A DNA stretch of 64,000 nucleotides from Liolophura sinensis (lineage: Eukaryota; Mollusca; Polyplacophora; Chitonida; Chitonidae), in NCBI RefSeq assembly GCF_032854445.1, contig NC_088295.1:33469385-33533384 (forward strand), in the 5' to 3' direction. The notes below the pieces were generated by a model that ran no database searches, was not told the origin of the DNA, and saw nothing but the letters and a program-made list of their open reading frames with translations. The position numbers and the translations under genes were made by a program. Of the stretch, positions 1-11,100 are shown piece by piece. How positions within the stretch are numbered: the first letter of the stretch is position 1; every line of letters begins with the position of its first letter.

Positions 1-1110
1 GAAGAGCCATCTACTGCTCAACCTGTTGAAACAGACGAACCATCTACTGCTCAACCTGTTGTAACAGACGAACCATCAACAGCACAGCCTATTGTAACGG
101 AAGGCCCACCAACTGCACAGCCTGCTGTTACAGACGACTCAACTATTCAGCCTAGTGTAACGGAAGGACCATCAACTGTTCAACCTGTTGTAACAGAAGG
201 ACCTTCTTCTGTTCAACCTGTTGTAGCGGAAGGGCCATCAACTGTTCAACCTGTTGTAACAGAAGGACCGTCACCGGTTCAGCCTATCGTAACAGACGAA
301 CCATCAACTGCTCAACCTGTTGTAACAGACGAACCATCAACTGCTCAACCTGTTGCAACAGAAGGACCGTCACCAGTTCAGCCTATTGTAACAGACGCAT
401 CATCTACTGCTCAACCTGTTGTAACAGACGAACCATCTACTGCTCTACCTGTTGTAACAGACGAACCATCAACTGCTCAACCTGTTGTAACAGACGAAAC
501 ATCAACTGCTCAACCTGTTGCAACAGAAGGACCGTCACCGGTTCAGCCTATCGTAACAGACGCATCATCTACTGCTCAACCTGTTGTAACAGACGAACCA
601 TCAACTGCTCAACCGGTTGTAACAGACGAACCATCAACTGTTCAACCTGTTGTAACAGACGAACCATCAACTGCTCAGCCGGTTGTAACAGACGAACCAT
701 CAACTGCTCAACCTGTTGTAACAGAAGGACCATCTACTGCTCAACCTGTTGTAACAGATGTCTCTGTCGTAACGGAAGCACCAACCACTGCCCAACCTGT
801 TGTAACAGATGCACCAAGCACTGCAAGACCTGTGATAACAGATGCACAAACCACCGCAAGACCTGTGGTAACAGATGCACAAACCACCGCAAGACCTGTG
901 GTAACAGATGCACCAACCACTGCAAGACCTGTGGTAACAGATGCACCAACCACTGCAAGACCTGTGCTAACAGATGCACCACCCACTGCAAGACCTGTGG
1001 TGACAGATGCACCAACCACGGCTCGTCCTGTTACAACAGATGCACCAACCACTGTCCGACGTGTTGTTACAGATACACCAACCAGAGTCCCTACTGCAAC
1101 GCCACGGCCA
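1..1110 (+). repeat. 33-bp coding minisatellite
   Basis: Tandem 33-bp units (gaaccatcaactgctcaacc...) encode the Thr/Ser/Pro repeat of the mucin. Two sub-types occur: EPSTAQPVVTD units up to about 760, and APTTARPVVTD units from about 775 to 1060, so the array grew in at least two waves. All units are 33 bp and preserve the frame. Confidence 0.95.
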
Positions 1111-1818
1111 GCATCACCATCTACCACACGTCGATTGCCGACAACCGTTACTACCCGTCGGCAGTTCGTGAACACAGCTTCACCACTACAAACTACTGTC
1201 AAGTCAATCACAACAAGCCCGAGAAGGACTGGCAGCGAAACAGGTTAGTCTTAATTCCGCAACATCATATCGACTCGGACTCTTTGAAGACAAAACATAA
1301 CTTAAGCACAATACAGAACAAAACACTCATTACTGAAGAACTGTGTTTAACACAGGCTAGTCTTGGCCATGTTCCCAACATTACATTTACGCATTTCTAC
1401 GATGTTTTTATATACGTGGATCCAATGTCAACCCATCTTACAACCGTAAAACACATTCAGTCAAAACTGGATATGGCTATAATGCATTGTGCTGTAATAA
1501 TAATAATAAAGCCAGTAAGTGTTATTTTGTTTTGCTGTATAATAATCATCTGTGTTGTTTTATTATAACGTTGATAACGTTCTGTTTCTTGTTTGTTTTG
1601 CAGCCTTCAAATGCTTACAGGCTGGACTGTTTGCGGATCCGTTCGACTGCAATGCTTTCCATATGTGCGTAGGCATGAACTACAAAAATTATTTCATAGA
1701 CTATAAAATGGCTTGTCCAGTCTCCCTGGTATTTGACGACAACATGGATCGCTGTCAATGGCCACAGCTGGCAAAGCACGTTAGCTGTAATTACGATGAA
1801 GACAAGGCGCTACCCTAG
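1..1818 (+). CDS. Mucin-like chitin-binding protein, 3' two exons (5' end outside window)
   Basis: The frame is open from base 1 to a GT donor after 1243 (cag|gttagt) and resumes at 1604 after a tttgcag acceptor. The intron is phase 1 and the stop is at 1816-1818. The first exon encodes over 30 copies of an 11-residue unit like EPSTAQPVVTD, passing into APTTARPVVTD and a Thr/Pro/Arg-rich tail, which suggests a heavily O-glycosylated mucin stalk. The last exon encodes a complete peritrophin-A (CBM14) module: six cysteines spaced C-11-C-5-C-15-C-12-C-10-C, which fits the family pattern, with aromatic residues between Cys3 and Cys4. Known members bind chitin in extracellular matrix, gut lining or shell. 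I infer a secreted chitin-binding mucin. The N-terminus, signal peptide and any further CBM14 modules lie upstream of the window. Confidence 0.88.
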
Positions 1819-2199
1819 ATACACTTTAGCGTCTTATTACAGTGCCGAGAAGTAAAACGGCTGTGTTAGATGCGCCGTACTTTGTTCAGGGCGTTCTGGG
1901 GACGAGAGTCCAGTAAAAACACTACATTTGTATTAACGTAAAGCCTTGCTCAGAAACAATTGTATACCCTGTGTTAAAAGACTGAGTGTCATTTCACTTT
2001 TGATTTGTGTCCTTTATTCTGATGGAACTAAATTCTGGCAGGCCAGTAAAGTCCACAGTTTATTTGGCGTCCACCAAGAAATTCTTGTTAACAAGGGACC
2101 GATAGATACTACGGTTAGTCATTTTTTTGTTTGACATGTTTTATCTGTTTAATAAAATGTTAACTGTGCTCTCCCGTCTTTGTTGCATTTATTAATAAA
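1819..2199 (+). terminator. 3' UTR with poly(A) signals
   Basis: Non-coding after the mucin stop codon. AATAAA hexamers lie at 2151-2156 and 2194-2199, both suitable to end this transcript. Confidence 0.55.
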
Positions 2200-2568
2200 C
2201 CTATATTAACAACACGATATATAACCAAGGTGTACACGAGTGTAACTTGAAAGCAGGCTCAGAACGCCTAGATGTTGGCTGTACAAATTGTAGACGAAGT
2301 TGGAAGTATTTTCTGTGGCATCTAATCCTTTCCATATGTGTACACACATCATAATTACTGTACCAGGAAACATGACTGAACAAATAAATGGGTTGTACTC
2401 CCCAGTAATATGCACACTGCTGTTAGGAGGAAGTCATCTTGGAAAAATCAGAGACAACTAAACTTCTGCTCTGTGATTTGTTAGTAGTTGCATGGACAAC
2501 GGCAAGTTATTATAGGATGGAGAAAACACATATATTTATTTAGTAAACATTTTTCAGTTTTTCCTTCT

Positions 2569-2759
2569 GGGGCCTCCGTGGCTCAGTTGGTTAGCGCGCT
2601 AGCGCCGCATAATGACCCAGTGCGGTCGATGTGAGCTCAAGTCCAACTCATGCTGGCTTATGGTTACCCCCCCCCCCCCCCACTCACCATAATGCTGGCC
2701 GCCGTCGTATAAGTGAAATATTCTTGAGTACGGCTTAAAACACCAATTAATCAAATTAA
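2569..2759 (+). mobile_element. tRNA-derived SINE, family A, with 11-bp target-site duplication
   Basis: The head ggcctccgtggctcagttgg carries an RNA polymerase III A-box-like segment, with a B-box-like segment near 2625. The tail (ataagtgaaatattcttgag) is the 3' module shared by all family A copies in the window. It is flanked by direct repeats tttttccttct at 2558-2568 and 2760-2770. A 15-C run near 2669-2683 replaces the middle of the element. tRNA-headed SINEs with this tail are, as I recall, common in molluscs and related phyla. Confidence 0.9.
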
Positions 2760-2920
2760 TTTTTCCTTCTCACACACTGTGGTTGCCATTTCGGTTTAGG
2801 CAAAATGTCTAAATCTAATTTCTCATTTTAAACATTCCAAGTTTCTGAGATGTACATGAGGTATATCATCTCATATTCATTTTCTTGTATAGTTATGGTG
2901 TATTGGTGTCTTACACATTG

Positions 2921-3243
2921 ACTGAGTGAGTGCTTGAGGTTTAATGTCGTGCTTAACAATTTTTCAGTCATATGAGGACGAAGGAGTCCTTATAGTGCAT
3001 GTAATGTGCTTCCTTGTTGAAAGATGGATTTCCACCGCTCTTTTATCTAGTGCTTCTTCACTGAGGCGATTTGCCGTAGGCAAGTAAGCCGCCCGATCGT
3101 TGCACTATCCATTTAATGCTGAACGCCAAGCGAAGAAGTTACAACTTCCTCTTTTAAGGTCTTAGGTGTGACCCTACCCAGGATTGACCCTGGCTCTTCC
3201 TCTCCCCGAAGCGGACGCTATGCCAACCGTGCTATGGGGGCCG
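2921..3243 (-). mobile_element. tRNA-derived SINE, family B
   Basis: Read on the minus strand, the element begins with a tRNA-like head (gcttcggggagagga and flanks) and ends in a tail whose plus-strand form is gtgcttgaggtttaatgtcg. The same family recurs at 37.5, 58.6 and 59.9 kb. It is a different family from A. Confidence 0.8.
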
Positions 3244-3246
3244 GTA

Positions 3247-4700
3247 TATTTAAAATTGACACCGGTAAGGTGTACACATCATTCATAACTCACACTGAAG
3301 TGTGAATGAAGTGTGTATACCTTATGATGACGTGTACACCTCATCTCTGTAAGGGATGCCTTCCACCAAGATGGTTTACATATGCAAGTGACACGAATGA
3401 AAGTTCGTCAGAGACTGGTCAAAGGCCGGAGGTTTATCTCGGGCTCTCCAGTTTCCATCACCCATAAAACTGATTACCATCATCTAAATGAGCAATTCTT
3501 GAGTGTCCCGTTAAACAACAATCCAAAAAATAAATTAATAACTGTATCTGAAAGACGCTGTCACTCTTTGTAAAAAAAATGAATTCTGCACCAAACGTTG
3601 CACTACATGTAATTGTTTGAAACTATCCGTGCAGTTTTGAAAAATATAGTTTCGGGAAATTATCACTTTTGTGTTAATACTTCAGACTATTCAGCCTGCT
3701 GTATATCCATTTCATACATTCTGTTTGGTATAACGAAAAGAAAATCACATTTAATGTTTTTGTGACAGGGTATTATACACAGTGTTTATCCTTCTGGGTT
3801 ATTTATATTGATGATGTACAAGTGCTCAGAACTCCTATGTATTTGTGTTAGAAGTGTAATACTATTTTTTTTAATTACTTTTTCGTGTACACTATTGTGA
3901 CTATGATGCTTCCATTGGTAGAATAATTTGAACACTGCTGTTATGTGAGAAGGGAAGATTTAACTGCATCAGTATGTACACGGCCCGGTTTGGGTACGAG
4001 AGTATCCTTGACATGGCTGCTGCCCCGCCAAATGCGGTCGGTTTGAGTTAAGCTGTCGCTTATTTGCCTGTCATCGCTCTATGCTTGTATCTGTTATCCT
4101 TCCAGGGTTACATACTACTGCCACACGTACGAATGAGCCCAGTCCAAACGTAAAATCAGAGGAAAGAAATAAAAATCACAGTCACAAGCAATCCAGCGTT
4201 GTTCCCTCTGTGAAACTGAAAGGTCCGGTAAACCCCACTTCGGTTACATTTGGAAAGCGAGTGGAGTACATTTCTGTCCTGGTATCATGTCTATATCTGT
4301 AATGCTCTGATACTTCCGGGGCAGGTTGAATTCTGCTCAAAGCGCTTGTTTGGCCTGAATAATAGCTACAACCCAACGGTAATTTCAATTTGGGCTGAAT
4401 TATTTTTAAAATCAGATGGTGATTTAAAATTACCTGAAGACAAAGGGCGACATGTTTGCATGATGGGTTCCGAAAAGGATTATAATGGCCTTTCACAGCG
4501 ACTTCAGGTATGTATGTCTGCCGAGCATGAAAACCGGAAGTGACCATGCTCCTCGTCTGGGCACTGTTTAAAGTTTGTCGTACGTAACTGTAACGTCCGA
4601 ACTAAAGACAAAGCAAAGCTTAGATCAAAAGGGGTAAAAATAAAAATCGGCTAATAACACCGTGGATTATAACAGATTAGACACCAACTAGCTTGAAACT
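3247..4700. other. Intergenic, no gene seen
   Basis: Only an imperfect inverted repeat (3267-3346) stands out. Short open frames here look like chance: no splice signals, no recognisable protein, and both strands equally open around 4180-4550. Confidence 0.5.
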
Positions 4701-4707
4701 GGTTTTG

Positions 4708-4713
4708 TTTATT
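4708..4713 (-). terminator. Candidate poly(A) signal for the 15-exon minus-strand gene
   Basis: AATAAA on the minus strand, about 400 bases after the stop codon at 5119-5121. The 3' UTR between them contains no other clear hexamer on that strand that I noticed. Confidence 0.4.
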
Positions 4714-5118
4714 CTAAAATCTGTAATTTAACATTAATGTACACATCAGTAGATTACAACAAAGGTCATGTCTGAGGTTTCTTCCTGTGTTGGCTTAATT
4801 ATTTTTGGCATGCTGTGGAACGTAAGTATATTATATCAGACAAAGTTAATACATTGGTAAATATTCTATAGTAGAATAAACATTTTGAGGAAAATTGATC
4901 AAAGGAGATTACAGAGCTGATGGACATATTTACATGTACCTTTGTCTTTCCACCACTCATAAAGTTTGATTTCATTAATATTGACAATAATCATGTGGTC
5001 ACCATCGAAACATGTAGGCCTACTTTTGTCGTTGACCAGGCGGCTGAAGAAGCTTCGTTCATCCACATCCAATATATTTAAGCTCCTTTGAAAGTCAGGA
5101 CTGGGGCTAAAGCCTTGT

Positions 5119-8100
5119 TTAAAAATAATTTAGCAATGTCCAAGTTACAAGGATGATTCCAACTACACTTGTTACCTGAAACAGAAACAAAATTATTATA
5201 CTGCAGACTGAATATACATGAACCGGGTGGCTAGTGAAAGGAGACGAATCTGTGCGTAAAACACGTAGGGGAATAAAGTCAGTAGTTAGTCAAAAACGAG
5301 CCAGCAAATCAGGTATAGTTAATCGTTTGTGGCTATAAAGCTCATAGCTCTAACCTGATGTCTAATTGTTTCAGACACCGATCTTTGCTTTGATTCCGAC
5401 GACGTCCCTGTTCCAGCTTCATCGGTTGGTTGGATTTCCTGAAGTGAAAACACATATAATAATGTGGGTTTGGATACACTCTACAGTTATCTTTCTGATT
5501 TGAGAGGAAGTTCTAGGTATCTTTAGCACTGAATGTGGGGAGGTTTTTACCACAACTTCTAGCACTTTTCTATCTTGACTGGTGTCAATCTGCTGGAAGA
5601 GGGGTAAAAGTTCGCGTCACTGTTACCAAACCGTTACCTTCAGACTTTCGTTGGGTTTAATTCTGTTTAAGAAGTCGATACTAAAAATTTCTTTCAGCCT
5701 GCCCTTTTATTAAGTAATGTCTTTGGTGTCAACAGGCTAAGAGCGTTTCGGCCTTGCAGATTTAATGACTGCTCAGCCGAAACTGAATGTAACATGTGTG
5801 TGAATGGAAAACTAAATGCAATCTGAGCGTATAACTATTATCATTCTGTCACAGTTCTTGTTTCGTACTGCATCCAAGTAGAGGACACAGTCAGGTACAA
5901 CAATATACAAACAGGGGTAATACATGTAAATATGTGCAAAGCAAAACTCTTGGCTCTGAGTCACGAAGCTGTCTTAGACTTGAAAGAAAAGGCAGCCCTT
6001 TGCCAAATGTATACATACGCCCATAAGGTGTCCCACATCAAATTTACAAAGTAAATCTTTTTAGTATTGTGATGTCGTAAGAATTTTAGATTGAAAGTTA
6101 ATTTACAGAGTTAAAAGTTAATTCGTAAGAACAAAAATGCAATGACCGTTTAGATCTGTTTTCACTTTTCTTCTGAAAAAACTATGGTTAAATTGCTTGT
6201 TGTCTTTTCTTTTATGTCTGGCTTAGTCTTAATTTCAAAACAGTTGACTACGCTAATCTTGCAACTGACCAAAAGTATTTTTATTTTAATAATGGTACTA
6301 AGAGTTAGATCCTTCTGGCAAAAATGAAATGCAGCATTTACGTTCAACTGTAAGTTTGGGAACAGAATAGTACCAGAAATTAGGATTAAATGTGATTTAA
6401 GTTTAAGGCAGCTTCGCGATCCCCAGGCCAGAAGTTGAACTGTATGGTGTAATAGATTGACAACAATGACTTCACTGTTTGTTTGCCTTAATTAGACAAC
6501 ACAAACAAAACTTACCCCTAGCTTGGGAAGAGTACCATGGATAGTTCCCTGATCGTAAAATGATGTAAACACTGTTATTTTCACATTTCCTGTAGCTAAA
6601 GCGTTTACATCCACAACCGACATATCCAAGGATCCCTGCAAAAAAATAAGAATTAAGATTTACAGCAGACATTCAAAGAAAACAAAACACAAAATACCAA
6701 TTATTATTAATGATTACTATACACTACAAGAACAAATGTTTCATTTTTTAAAACATATTTCTGCTATAGTTTGGACAACCGTCAAATACCAAGGATCTCA
6801 TATGCTACAATGCATTAATTTATCTGGTAAGCGCTACATCGCCAAGGCTCATTATGGTCACCTGGTCCTCGTTTATCCTCATACGTGTAATACTCAACAC
6901 AAAGAGAAGGAGAAAAAAAAAACTTAAACGTTTAACTTTAATGTTTACGTCCAAATTCCTTCGGTGTGTTTTTCCCGATTTCACTGACATATACATCAAT
7001 TACCTCCGCTGTCACAGCTTTGCTAACATGTGCCGACGGTGAAAAATCTTCTTCGGAAATCGTAGTCAATATCTTCTCTTCATTTTGCAGGATTACAGAT
7101 GTCACTCTGTCAGCATCATGGAGGTCACGAACTGTAATACTGTAATAGAAGAATACGCTTGCACTACAAGGCCATAATAATATTCTATTCTATTCTATGT
7201 GATATGTAAATGCTGTTTTTTTTAACGCCGTTCACCAAAATTTCTTCTGATGCGATAGCGCTAGAAATCGGAGTGACCGGCGAAACCACCGACATTTGAC
7301 AAGTTACTGGCGAACTTTCCGTAGTGCGACATACAGTTATGCACATCTTGTTTGTAGAAGACAAGTTACCTTTAACGAAGATAACTCATGTATACAGTGG
7401 TCTGACCTTATGAAGGATATGAGTGAATGTCAGTAACTCACGTGAACAGTAGGCTGACCTTATGAAGGATATGAGTGAATGTAACAAACACATATATACA
7501 GTGAGCTGGCCTTATGAAGGATATGAGTGAATGTGACTAACTCACGTATACAGTAGGCTGACCTTATTAAGGATATGAGTGAATGTGACTAAGACATGTA
7601 TACAATGGACTGACCTTATGAAGGATACGAGCGAATGTCATTAACTCACGTGTACAATAGGCTGACCTTATGAAGGATATGAGTGAATGTGACTAACTCA
7701 CGTATACAGTAGGCTGACCTTATTAAGGATATGAGTGAATGTGACTAACACATGTATACAGTGGACTGACCTTATGAAGGACACGAGCGAATGTCATTAA
7801 CTCACGTGTAGAGTAGGCTGACCTTATGAAGGATATGAGTGAATGTAACAAACACATGTATACAGTGAGCTGACCTTATGAAGGATATGAGTGAATGTGA
7901 CTAACTCACGTATACAGTAGGCTGACCTTATTAAGGATATGAGTGAATGTGACTAACACATGTATACAGTGGACTGACCTTATGAAGGATACGAGCGAAT
8001 GTCATTAACTCACGTGTACAGTAGGCTGACCTTATGAAGGATATGAGTGAATGTCACTAACTTACGTGTAATGTAGGGTGCTGTCAGTCGGTTTATAGGC

Positions 8101-11100
8101 TGTCATAAAACCACTGGGTGTCACCAGAGGTAACCCTTTGTCCACAGGACCGCCTTCAGCGGAGAATGTACATATCCAGCCTGTGAATGGAGTATAGAAG
8201 ACTACACCATAAACAAAGCTCTCAGAGCAGCGACAACAGAGTGATAGTTGGCAAATGGTTACACGTAACCGGTGAATGAATGCTTATGGCTTAACGCCAC
8301 CTCGGCAATATTTCAGCCATATCGTGCCTCCTCAGGTAGGGTTTCCTTCCAAGTGTTCGTGTAAAAGGTTAAATACTAGCAATTTAAACAACCTTTGCAC
8401 CATGGCTTAAGCAGACTTAGGTAAACATTCTATCGATCGAAATGAAATTTACTTGCCTTCTTGGGACAAAGTAACCAGCGTGACAACGTTACACAGTAAT
8501 GTGATCAATTCACTGGGGCGCCTTGGCACCCGTGAAACGACATACATGATACATGTTTTTTTGTGTTTTGCAGAAGGAAGTGTAACATTTGTTTTGACAT
8601 CTTTACATTGCGTTTGGTGTAGTGTGGAAATGTACGTAAGACTGTATCTCAGAAGATACTTACAGATAGGCATATTGTTCCCAGCACAAAGCCAGTCGGT
8701 GATGGCATGAAACTTTGAAAAAAAATCCAAAAGAAAACATCTACATGTAATTTATAATGTCTGTCTATGCGAAGCTTAAGTAATGTTCTACAACTTTAAA
8801 CCAGAGTCTATACATGTACTGTTGTTTGCTTCTTGTCATTTGTAAAATCAGTCATACTCGCTACCCACATTGTCTTATGTCAGTGACACGAAGAAACAGA
8901 GCACTAATTCCAATTCACAATGTTAAATTACATAAGCTTTTTTTCCACACCAAGAACCCATTGCTTCAGGTGACGTCAAAAGTATTCAAAAACCAGTGGA
9001 ATGTTAGACAAGGAACGTGAAGTCACGTGCTTACGATAGTAGGACCTGATATGCTTAGAACAAATTCCACATACACTCAAAAAATTAATCTGATAATTTT
9101 AACAGAAAGTATGTTGTATGAGTGATGCTAAAATGTATCCTGTTATTATAACATAATATTCAGTCACATTTAACATAATATCCTGTTAGCCTAATAGAAT
9201 ATTTACGTTAAATTAATAGAATATGTGTGTTGTATTTAATAAAACATTCTGCTGTAATAACACAATGTATTCCAGCATCACTCAAACAACAGACTTTCTG
9301 TTAAAATTGACAGATTAATTTTTTAGTGTATTAACATATAACAATATTATCTCCCTGAATAGGCATTTTCATAACCAAATTTTCTAACATCCAATTTTAA
9401 TTTATTAAGGCTATATTGCACCATAGCTAGAAAACAATTTTAAATATGGCAGTTCTAAAACAGGGTTCTGTGTAATACTGATCACAGTTTATGTAACTGG
9501 TGTCGCTCTCCGTCCAAACTACTGGATCGCCCATTATCTAGCATGCGACTTGTTTCTATATAATTATGACGTCATCCGGGACATTGAGATCTTGGCGTCG
9601 AAAACAAAGTTACTTGGTTAAACGTTAGGAATAAGAGAAAATATTCCAACCGCATTTCTTTTGCAACATGCGTGTCTATGTGTAGAGCTTGTGGTGTTAC
9701 GTGTCGCGTAATTTTGACAATAAGTGTGGGTGATTTTACAGAGTGCTGAACACAACATAATTACAACAGCATGCATGCGTAAATAACCGTTCCAGTAAGA
9801 AACAAGACGAACGATGCTTACTACATATTTAATTCAACTGAATAAAAACAGTTCAGCGGAGAGCTAACGAGTTACGAATAGGTATGTAGAAGTAGTCAGC
9901 GTACTGAATCAAGCTGAAGGTCGTACATGTAGTCAGTACAATGTACTAAACAGCTATATAAGATTTACTACAGTGCGTTTCGTGGATAGAACACTGGGCC
10001 TTACCAGACTTGATAGTGAGGTTTGCTCAGGAAATGCTACTTCCAGTGATATCACACCAAGTCGCATGTAGTGTGGCAAAACGCTGTCTTTCACCTGGAA
10101 AGTTAAAGCATGTACATCCGTACTCGTATAATGTACTTCTGAATATTTATTTGTTTGTTTGATTGTTGTTTTGTGCCGTACCTAAGAATATCTCACTGAT
10201 ACGACGGCGGTCAGCTGGGAGAAAACCGGATAGAGCCCGGGGGAAACCCACGACCACATACGCAGGTTTTTGGCAGATTTTCCTACGCACATCCCGACAG
10301 GAAGGCGACATGAGATGGACTTGAACTCAGAAAGATGGCCCTTGTGTAATGCTAAATGTAATGCTTACAGTCACTGATTACCCGGTTGCACCCCAAAATT
10401 TTCATAAGCGTGCATGTACACTTTATAATCCTGGTTTTGTTCTTTTAAATCGTACAAAAATTACAGGATATATACATGTACAACAGAGCCGGAGTTATTT
10501 CGCAAAAAGCGAAAGTTACATGCATTCAAAACAGTTTTCACATCTGGCTACAATGAATTTCCATCCCATCAACAGATACTCCCATTTTGAATTAGGAAAA
10601 TGTGCAGTAATTAGAATAAATTCTTACACAGTCCGAAATTCAGTAGGCGTGCTTTGGTGTGATCATTTCGCTGCGTTCAGAGAAATACAGTCTGCGTGGC
10701 ACAGGCTATTGAAATAATGCAAATGTCTGTGGATGTTTTTTCCCAATCAATTTTGTTTTATTTAATGGAAAGGTACGTATGCAAATTGGGTTTTTCTTAA
10801 ATCCCTTTATAGACTTAATACTTTTTAACCCGTCTTTCAAATTTGAATCTCACGGTCGAAACTAGCTACACACGTGTCTTTGAAAAGCAAATGAAGACCT
10901 TTGGAACATTACTGCCAGCAATAACCACTAAAATTGTCTGAGGTAAAACAATGACAGTTCAGACAGTCTTTATTTCACTAGATATGAATAACAGTTACGA
11001 CTCATTAAAAACATGGCGTTTGCCGTGCTAATATTTTTGATGCCAACATAAAATATACTTTTATTTCCATCCAGTTCAAGCACAGTACGGAATTCCGAAT

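Noticed and set aside
741-1211. 156-codon minus-strand frame through the mucin repeats
   Set aside because: A by-product of the 33-bp periodicity; composition and splice structure support only the plus-strand reading.
2571-2650. Possible tRNA genes at the SINE heads (also 45.02, 47.60 and 58.62 kb)
   Set aside because: A/B-box-like text is present, but no full cloverleaf could be drawn and each continues into a SINE body.
7381-8076. CRISPR-like array
   Set aside because: Units are contiguous with no unique spacers, in eukaryotic intronic DNA. The same applies to the arrays at 21.5, 50.4, 54.4 and 61.6 kb.
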